Below are positions 58,922 to 64,000 of a stretch of 64,000 nt of DNA, piece by piece. How positions within the stretch are numbered: the stretch's first letter is position 1; the number at the start of each line of letters is the position of its first letter. This DNA is from Streptomyces griseorubiginosus (GTDB lineage Bacteria; Actinomycetota; Actinomycetes; Streptomycetales; Streptomycetaceae), in assembly GCF_001514195.1 (NCBI RefSeq), contig NZ_KQ948735.1:1172-65171 (forward strand), in the 5' to 3' direction. The position numbers and the translations under genes were made by a program. The notes below the pieces were generated by a model. It saw nothing but the letters and a program-made list of their open reading frames with translations, had not been told where the DNA came from and did not search any database.

Positions 58922-59173
58922 ATGAGCCGGCTTCTCCCGCTCCTGGCGGTCCTCGCCGGGCTCACCGTGACTCTGGCCCTGCTCACCCTGCTGGCCCGGC
59001 ACGTCCGCCGCCGCGGCACGGCGGGCGCGGGTCTGCGCGCGGCCCTGGCGGCCCATGACGAGGTGTGGCACGGCACGGCGGCGGACTCCTACTGCGAACT
59101 CCAGGTCCAGGCGCACCGCAAGGACCCGCTGCCGGACGACCGGTGGAGGCGGCGCGAGGGCGGTCGGGGCTGA
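58922..59173 (+). CDS. Small single-pass membrane protein of unknown function
   Basis: 83 residues. One N-terminal membrane segment (LLPLLAVLAGLTVTLALLTL, about 4-23), then a basic stop-transfer (RHVRRR) and a polar C-terminal region (AAHDEVWHGTAADSYCELQV). ATG at 58922. It precedes the EPSP synthase gene by 70 bases on the same strand. The coding bias is good but no family is recognised. Confidence 0.6.
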   Translation: MSRLLPLLAVLAGLTVTLALLTLLARHVRRRGTAGAGLRAALAAHDEVWHGTAADSYCELQVQAHRKDPLPDDRWRRREGGRG

Positions 59174-59243
59174 CGGGCCGGGGGGAACCGGCCGGGGTCC
59201 AGTTCGTGGACGTTCCGGCGTCGGAGTCCGGTGCGGGGCGATC

Positions 59244-60518
59244 ATGAGGGGTATGCCCGTCGACACCTCCGCCCCGCGGTCCCTCGCTCTTCCCGGCTCG
59301 AAGTCCATCACCGCCCGCGCCCTCTTCCTCGCCGCCGCTGCCGACGGCGTGACCACCCTGGTCCGCCCGCTCCGCTCCGACGACACCGAAGGCTTCGCCG
59401 AGGGCCTGACGCGGCTCGGCTACCGCATCGGCCGCACCCCCGAGACCTGGCAGGTGGACGGGCGCCCGCAGGGACCCGCGGTCACCGAGGCGGACGTCTA
59501 CTGCCGGGACGGCGCGACGACGGCCCGCTTCCTGCCCACCCTCGCCGCGGCCGGCCACGGCACGTACCGCTTCGACGCGTCCGAGCAGATGCGCAGGCGC
59601 CCGCTCGCCCCGCTGAGCCGGGCCCTGCGTGACCTCGGCGTGGACCTGCGGCACGAGGAGGCGGAGGGCCACCACCCGCTGACCGTGCGGGCGGCCGGGG
59701 TCGAGGGCGGCGAGGTGACACTGGACGCCGGGCAGTCCTCCCAGTACCTCACCGCGCTCCTGCTGCTGGGCCCCCTCACCCGCCGCGGCCTGCGGATCCG
59801 CGTCACGGACCTGGTGTCGGTGCCGTACGTCGAGATCACGATCGCGATGATGCGGGCGTTCGGGGTGGAGGTGGCCCGGGAGGGCGACACCTATGTGGTC
59901 CCGCCGGGCGGCTACCGCGCCACCACCTACGCCGTCGAACCGGACGCGTCCACGGCGAGCTACTTCTTCGCGGCGGCGGCGATCACCCCGGGCGCCGCGG
60001 TGACCGTGCCGGGCCTGGGCACCGGAGCCCTCCAGGGGGACCTCGCCTTCGTGGACGTACTGCGGCGGATGGGCGCGGAGGTGACCGTCGGCGCCGACGC
60101 CACCACGGTCCGGGGGACCGGCGAACTGCGCGGCCTGACCGTCAACATGCGGGACATCTCGGACACCATGCCGACCCTCGCGGCGATCGCCCCCTTCGCC
60201 TCCGGGCCCGTCCGCATCGAGGACGTGGCGAACACCCGGGTCAAGGAGTGCGACCGCCTGGAGGCCTGCGCGGAGAACCTGCGGCGGCTGGGCGTGCGGG
60301 TGTCCACGGGCCCGGACCGGATCGACATCCACCCGGGCACGGCCCCCTCACCCACGACGGAGATCACGACGTACGGCGACCACCGCATCGTCATGTCCTT
60401 CGCGGTCACCGGCCTGAGGGTGCCGGGAATCTCGTTCGACGACCCCGGATGCGTACGAAAGACTTTCCCGGGTTTCCACGAGGCGTTCGCGGAGTTGGGC
60501 AGGGGCATCGGGGGGTGA
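59244..60518 (+). CDS. aroA: 3-phosphoshikimate 1-carboxyvinyltransferase (EPSP synthase), orphan copy
   Basis: Joins PEP to shikimate-3-phosphate. About 424 residues. Substrate motifs: [29 protein letters not shown] (usual form NAGTAxR), [28 protein letters not shown], the catalytic region [24 protein letters not shown] and [16 protein letters not shown]. Core active-site residues appear kept, though the NAGTAxR loop is altered. ATG at 59244 (MRGMPVD) is preferred on spacing from GGGG; an ATG at 59253 is possible. No other shikimate genes adjoin, and Streptomyces often have a main aroA elsewhere, so this may be a second copy. Confidence 0.88.
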   Translation: MRGMPVDTSAPRSLALPGSKSITARALFLAAAADGVTTLVRPLRSDDTEGFAEGLTRLGYRIGRTPETWQVDGRPQGPAVTEADVYCRDGATTARFLPTLAAAGHGTYRFDASEQMRRRPLAPLSRALRDLGVDLRHEEAEGHHPLTVRAAGVEGGEVTLDAGQSSQYLTALLLLGPLTRRGLRIRVTDLVSVPYVEITIAMMRAFGVEVAREGDTYVVPPGGYRATTYAVEPDASTASYFFAAAAITPGAAVTVPGLGTGALQGDLAFVDVLRRMGAEVTVGADATTVRGTGELRGLTVNMRDISDTMPTLAAIAPFASGPVRIEDVANTRVKECDRLEACAENLRRLGVRVSTGPDRIDIHPGTAPSPTTEITTYGDHRIVMSFAVTGLRVPGISFDDPGCVRKTFPGFHEAFAELGRGIGG

Positions 60519-60522
60519 GGGG

Positions 60523-61158
60523 GTGGTGAGCTTCGTGCTGGAAGGACCGGTCCTGGAAGGTGCGTTGGTGCGCTTGGAGCCGCTGGACCACGGGCACGCG
60601 GCCGCGCTGTCCGTGGCTGCGGAGGAGAACAGGGGGACCTACGCCTTCACGTGGGTGCCGAGGGCCGACGAAGTCGGTGCGTACATCGACGCACAGCTGG
60701 AACGGGCGGCGTCGGGGCGGCTCGCCCCCTACGCGCAGGTGTCCGTGGCGACCGGGCGGGCGGTGGGGGCGACGGCGTACTGGGAGCCGCGGTACTGGCT
60801 CTCGGACGCGCAGCTCGACGCCGTCGAGGTCGGTTTCACCTGGCTGGGTGCCTCGGCACAGGGCACCGGCATCAACGCCGAGGCCAAGCTGCTGCTCTTC
60901 CGGCACGCCTTCGAGCAGTGGCACGTCTCCCGCGTCGACCTCAAGACGGACGCCCGCAACACCCGCTCCCGCGCCGCGATCGAAAGCGTCGGCGCCCGCT
61001 TCGAGGGCATCCTGCGCAACTGGTCCCGATCCTGGGCCCCCGGCGAGGAGGGCCACCTCCGCGACTCGGCGATCTTCTCCATCACAAAGGAGGAGTGGCC
61101 GGACCGCCGCGAGCGCCTGGAGAAGCGGGTGGCGGGGTATGCGACGGGAGGCCGCTGA
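60523..61158 (+). CDS. GNAT N-acetyltransferase, RimJ/RimL-like
   Basis: 211 residues. A GNAT domain spans about 15-180: [15 protein letters not shown] at the start, [20 protein letters not shown] (acetyl-CoA pyrophosphate loop in the RimJ-type QGTGIN form), and [25 protein letters not shown] (motif B). GTG at 60523 lies four bases after the aroA stop; two closely spaced GTGs (60523, 60526) make the exact start uncertain. It could acetylate a ribosomal protein or a small molecule. Confidence 0.85.
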   Translation: MVSFVLEGPVLEGALVRLEPLDHGHAAALSVAAEENRGTYAFTWVPRADEVGAYIDAQLERAASGRLAPYAQVSVATGRAVGATAYWEPRYWLSDAQLDAVEVGFTWLGASAQGTGINAEAKLLLFRHAFEQWHVSRVDLKTDARNTRSRAAIESVGARFEGILRNWSRSWAPGEEGHLRDSAIFSITKEEWPDRRERLEKRVAGYATGGR

Positions 61159-61161
61159 CCC

Positions 61162-61593
61162 ATGAACACGGGGGCCCAGGGCCCGCACCGCCAGGCAGAG
61201 CTACGCCGATTCCGCACGGCATGCTTCGAGGCGGCCAGGAGGACCGGAGCGCGCGTCGATTCCCTGGACCTGCCCGGGGTCGTACGCAGCTTCGAAGCGG
61301 CCTCGATCACGAGCCCGACGGGCTCCGTCGTCACCCTGCACCACACCGACCGGCCGATCGTCGCCTTCACCGGCACACCGCCCGTCGCGGGCCGCCCGGT
61401 CTCCGACTTCATGGATTCGCCGCCGTACGCCGACGTCTTCAAGGCCTACGGATTCCAGGTGTTGACCCCCGCTGTCCTCAACACTCCCGTCGTAGCACTG
61501 GACTTGACGGAACTGACGCCGATCGAACCGACCGACCTCCGCTACTGGCGGCCGGACGTGCTCGGTGATGTGCTGTTCAACTGGTGGGACTGA
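61162..61593 (+). CDS. Conserved-looking protein of unknown function
   Basis: 143 residues, soluble, no signal. Visible segments: RRFRTACFEAARRTGARVDSL, GSVVTLHHTDRPIVAFTG, and VALDLTELTPIEPTDLRYWRPDVLGDVLFNWWD at the C-terminus in two parts. ATG at 61162 lies three bases after the GNAT stop and has GGGAGG 11 bases upstream, so it is probably in the same transcript. No family recognised. Confidence 0.7.
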   Translation: MNTGAQGPHRQAELRRFRTACFEAARRTGARVDSLDLPGVVRSFEAASITSPTGSVVTLHHTDRPIVAFTGTPPVAGRPVSDFMDSPPYADVFKAYGFQVLTPAVLNTPVVALDLTELTPIEPTDLRYWRPDVLGDVLFNWWD

Positions 61594-61610
61594 AAGCCCT
61601 GGAGGACGCC

Positions 61611-62114
61611 GTGCGCCTGCGTGATGTCACCGTGGACGACGTGGACGCCTATGTGCGGATGCGCTGTGATCCCGTGATGATGGCCGATCTGGGTGGGCCG
61701 TTGCCGTGGGAGGGGATGGCGGACAAGGTGCGGCGGGACGCCGAGGAGGCGGCGGCCGATGAAGCGTGGATCAAGATGATCGTGCCGGACCCCGCCCGGC
61801 CCGACGTGGTGGCCGGGTCCCTGACCATCTGGTCGCACGACTCCGGCGACGGACCGCTCTCCGAGATCGGCTGGATGGTCCTGCCTGAGTTTCAGGGACG
61901 CGGCCTCGGCAAGCGTGCCGTCCGGACGCTGCTCGACAAGGCCTGGGACGAGGGGCGCTGGGGTGACATCCACGCCTTCCCGGCGGTCGGCAACGGCCCT
62001 TCCAATGGCATCTGCCGTTCCCTGGGCTTCCGCCACGTCGGTGAACTCGACATGCCGTTCGCGGACCGTGTCCTGCGCAGCAACCACTGGACGATCACAC
62101 CACCCGCCGGGTGA
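61611..62114 (+). CDS. GNAT N-acetyltransferase
   Basis: 167 residues. GNAT domain with EIGWMVLPEFQGRGLGKRAV (motif A, acetyl-CoA loop QGRGLG) and AFPAVGNGPSNGICRSLGFR (motif B). GTG at 61611 with GGAGG six bases upstream is preferred; a GTG at 61584 would overlap the previous gene. Third gene in the run of GNAT-unknown-GNAT after aroA. Substrate unknown. Confidence 0.85.
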   Translation: MRLRDVTVDDVDAYVRMRCDPVMMADLGGPLPWEGMADKVRRDAEEAAADEAWIKMIVPDPARPDVVAGSLTIWSHDSGDGPLSEIGWMVLPEFQGRGLGKRAVRTLLDKAWDEGRWGDIHAFPAVGNGPSNGICRSLGFRHVGELDMPFADRVLRSNHWTITPPAG

Positions 62115-62120
62115 GGAGGG

Positions 62121-63383
62121 TCAACTCCCTTCCAGGGAGCCCTCGTCGATCGGGTCGGGTGTGGGTGGGAGGGCTCGGAGCTCCGGTGTGCTCGCTCCGA
62201 CGTAGCCCACCGCCGCCACACACAGCAGTCCGCCCGTGATCAGTGCCGTCGCTCCCGAACTCCAGCCCGCGACCAGGCCGCCGCGGAGGTTGCCGAGGTG
62301 CGGGCCCGCCTGGCCGACCATCGTCTCGGCGGCGGTGACCCGGCCCAGCAGGGCGTCGGGGGTGTGGGTCTGGACGATGGTCGTGCGGGACAGGACGGCG
62401 AGGGCGTCCGACGCGCCCGCCAGGGCCAGCAGGGCGAGGCCCGCCCAGGCACTGGTCGTCAGCCCGAACACCGCCAGGCTCGCCCCCCACGTCGCCGACG
62501 CGCACAGCATCACCGGACCGGGGCGCGCGAGCCGGGTGACCGGCCCGGAGAAGACCGTCGCGGCGACCCCGCCCACCGCGAGCGCGGACAGGAACAGGCC
62601 CAGCGTGCGCGGGTCACCGCCGAACCGCTCGTCGTTGACCAGCGGGAACATGCTCACCGGCATGGACAGGACGGTGGCCGCGAGATCGGTCAGCAAAGCG
62701 CCCCGCACCACCCGGTGGCCGGTCAGGAAGCGCAGCCCGTCCAGGACGCCGTGCACCCCCGGCCGGGACTTCTCGCCCTCCGGCGGCAGAGCGGGCAGCC
62801 CGTACGCGCCGTAGAAGGACATCGTGAAGCTCAGGGTGTCCAGGAGGTAGCAGACGCCGATGCCCCACCAGCCGAGCACGACCCCGGCGACGGCCGGACC
62901 GACCAGCATCATCGCCTGACCGGTGACCTGCTGGAGGGCGAGACCGGCGGCCACCTGTTCCTTCGGCAGCAGCCGCGGCACGAACACCCCCGCGGCGGGT
63001 GCGCCGAGCGCGGCGAACGACGTCTGTACGGCCACCAGCAGCAGGACGACGGCCACCGGCGCGTGCCCGGCGAAGGCCTGCACGGCCAGCAGCAGGGAGC
63101 ACACCGCCGAGCCCACGGTGCCCGTGAGGTACACCCGGCGCCGGTCGGAACGGTCGACCCAGGACCCGGCGAACAGACTCACCACGACCATCGGCACGGC
63201 CTGCGCGACACCGACCGCGCCGCTCCAGACCGTGCTGTGGGTCATGTCCCAGACCTGGTACATCACGGTGACCATGGTCATGAAGGACCCGAGCGTGGAC
63301 ACCGTGCGCCCGAAGAGCAGCCGCCGGAAGACCGGTGAGGTGCGCAGGGGCCGCACATCGAGGAACGTACGGCTGAGGCTCAT
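62121..63383 (-). CDS. MFS exporter, EntS/MFS_3 type
   Basis: 420 residues with about 12 hydrophobic segments. After the first helices comes the antiporter signature loop GSWVDRSDRRRVYLTG (motif A, about 73-88); the opening FRRLLFGRTVSTLGSFMTMV is typical for the enterobactin-exporter-like group. No signal peptide. ATG at 63383. It lies 119 bases downstream of the MocR-type gene on the same strand and could be regulated by it. Converges on the GNAT gene with six bases between stops. Confidence 0.88.
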   Translation of the reverse strand: MSLSRTFLDVRPLRTSPVFRRLLFGRTVSTLGSFMTMVTVMYQVWDMTHSTVWSGAVGVAQAVPMVVVSLFAGSWVDRSDRRRVYLTGTVGSAVCSLLLAVQAFAGHAPVAVVLLLVAVQTSFAALGAPAAGVFVPRLLPKEQVAAGLALQQVTGQAMMLVGPAVAGVVLGWWGIGVCYLLDTLSFTMSFYGAYGLPALPPEGEKSRPGVHGVLDGLRFLTGHRVVRGALLTDLAATVLSMPVSMFPLVNDERFGGDPRTLGLFLSALAVGGVAATVFSGPVTRLARPGPVMLCASATWGASLAVFGLTTSAWAGLALLALAGASDALAVLSRTTIVQTHTPDALLGRVTAAETMVGQAGPHLGNLRGGLVAGWSSGATALITGGLLCVAAVGYVGASTPELRALPPTPDPIDEGSLEGS

Positions 63384-63501
63384 GACACGGGGAGCGGGGG
63401 AAAGGCGGGCTGATGCACCCGGGGACGGTATCGGGAGCGCCGCGATCCGGCCACCGAATTACCGACCGGCCCGCCCCCACTGAATTGCCGGCCCGCCCGC
63501 A

Positions 63502-64000
63502 TCACCCACCTGCTCGATCGCCGATCGTCTCCCCGAGCAGCCGTACCGCTTCCGTGACCATGCCGTCGGCGAGGTTGCCGTAGCCGAGGACCAGGCCCTG
63601 CTCGCTGTGGTCGGCGGTGGCGTGGTACGCGGCGAGGTCGGCGACGCGCAGGGAGCGGGCCGTCGCGGCCCGCACCACGGCCGCCGGGTCCGTGCCCGCG
63701 GGCAGCCGCAGCAGGAGGTGCAGCCCGGCCGCGACACCGGACACCGGGGCATCGGGCAGCCGCTCGGCGAGAGCCCCCACGAGGGCGTCCCGCCGGTCGC
63801 GGTAGCGCTTGCGGCAGGCCCGCAGATGGCGGTCGTAACCGCCCGACTCCAGCAGCGCGGCGAAGGCGAGCTGGTCGAGGACGGGGGGCTGGGCCGCCGT
63901 GAGGTCGGTCCGGTGCAGGACGTCCGTCCAGCGCGACGGCGCCACGATCCAGCCGATGCCGAGGGCCGGGGAGAGCGTCTTGGACAGGGACTTGAGCAGG
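63502..64000 (-). CDS. MocR-type regulator, aminotransferase domain (3' part; 5' end beyond window)
   Basis: The frame is open to the window end. The visible 165 residues are the C-terminal part of a fold-type I aminotransferase domain, beginning near the PLP lysine in SLSKTLSPALGIGWIVAP, and ending GYGNLADGMVTEAVRLLGE. That is the layout of MocR proteins (GntR HTH plus aminotransferase domain), where the last section includes FAALLESGGYDRHLRACRKRYRDRRDAL. The HTH is not visible, so a free aminotransferase is not excluded. It may regulate the MFS gene downstream. Confidence 0.75.
   Translation of the reverse strand, partial: LLKSLSKTLSPALGIGWIVAPSRWTDVLHRTDLTAAQPPVLDQLAFAALLESGGYDRHLRACRKRYRDRRDALVGALAERLPDAPVSGVAAGLHLLLRLPAGTDPAAVVRAATARSLRVADLAAYHATADHSEQGLVLGYGNLADGMVTEAVRLLGETIGDRAGG

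Noticed and set aside
58399..59076. Upstream extension of the GH3 gene
   Set aside because: It translates the 14-bp minisatellite into Ser/Arg/Pro repeats; the Tat signal follows the GTG at 58398.

Overview
The window is a GC-rich actinobacterial chromosome segment from a Streptomyces. The evidence is third-codon GC bias, GTG/TTG starts, a TTA codon in adpA, DmdR-type iron boxes, a desferrioxamine cluster and a cebEFG-bglC operon with CebR boxes. From recall, the order of bglC-cebGFE/cebR, orn, adpA, glmS, desDCBA, desE and the acyl-CoA/carboxylase operon follows the S. coelicolor core around SCO2770-SCO2799. No phage, plasmid, IS, integrase or CRISPR was seen, so this is core chromosome with a more variable right half.

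Layout. 1-7.7 kb: a GH36 alpha-galactosidase, then the cellobiose/cellotriose system (CebE binding lipoprotein, CebF/CebG permeases, BglC GH1 glucosidase) with divergent CebR. 7.9-9.9 kb: a divergent reductase/LysR pair. 9.9-13.7 kb: tRNA-His, oligoribonuclease, the developmental master regulator AdpA (with its bldA-dependent TTA codon), a small membrane protein and a universal stress protein. 13.8-17.7 kb: GlmS with a small partner gene, then a Tat-exported purple-acid-type phosphatase. 17.8-25 kb: desABCD, a siderophore-interacting flavoprotein and DesE, with two iron boxes. 25-33.6 kb: a leucine/acyl-CoA catabolic operon (accD1-like carboxyltransferase, biotin carboxylase, HMG-CoA lyase, acyl-CoA dehydrogenase) divergent from a TetR gene with two copies of an operator-like repeat, followed by a second acyl-CoA dehydrogenase and a TesB thioesterase. 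33.6-40.5 kb: a phosphatase-family gene and a PucR regulator divergent from a sodium/solute symporter, ureohydrolase and ThDP-enzyme operon. 40.5-49.6 kb: exported and envelope proteins (endonuclease I, two seven-repeat FG-GAP propellers, a GT39/YkcB-like glycosyltransferase, a beta-lactamase-fold hydrolase, a phytase-like protein). 49.7-64 kb: a fused ABC exporter, a secreted S37-type peptidase, a lipoprotein, a GH3 hexosaminidase, an extra EPSP synthase, two GNAT acetyltransferases, an MFS exporter and the 3' part of a MocR-type regulator.

How it works together. The coherent modules are cello-oligosaccharide import and hydrolysis under CebR, desferrioxamine synthesis and uptake under iron control, leucine/branched acyl-CoA degradation under a local TetR protein, and a putative guanidino-compound module under a PucR protein. 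The most unusual material is non-coding or coding-embedded: several minisatellites at gene ends, a duplicated 3' end of the ABC exporter gene, a tRNA T-arm-like palindrome inside the biotin carboxylase gene, and an operator that also appears to serve as the ribosome binding site of bglC. No clearly new multi-gene system is evident. The best candidates for one are the ureohydrolase/ThDP operon and the propeller/GT39 envelope cluster.
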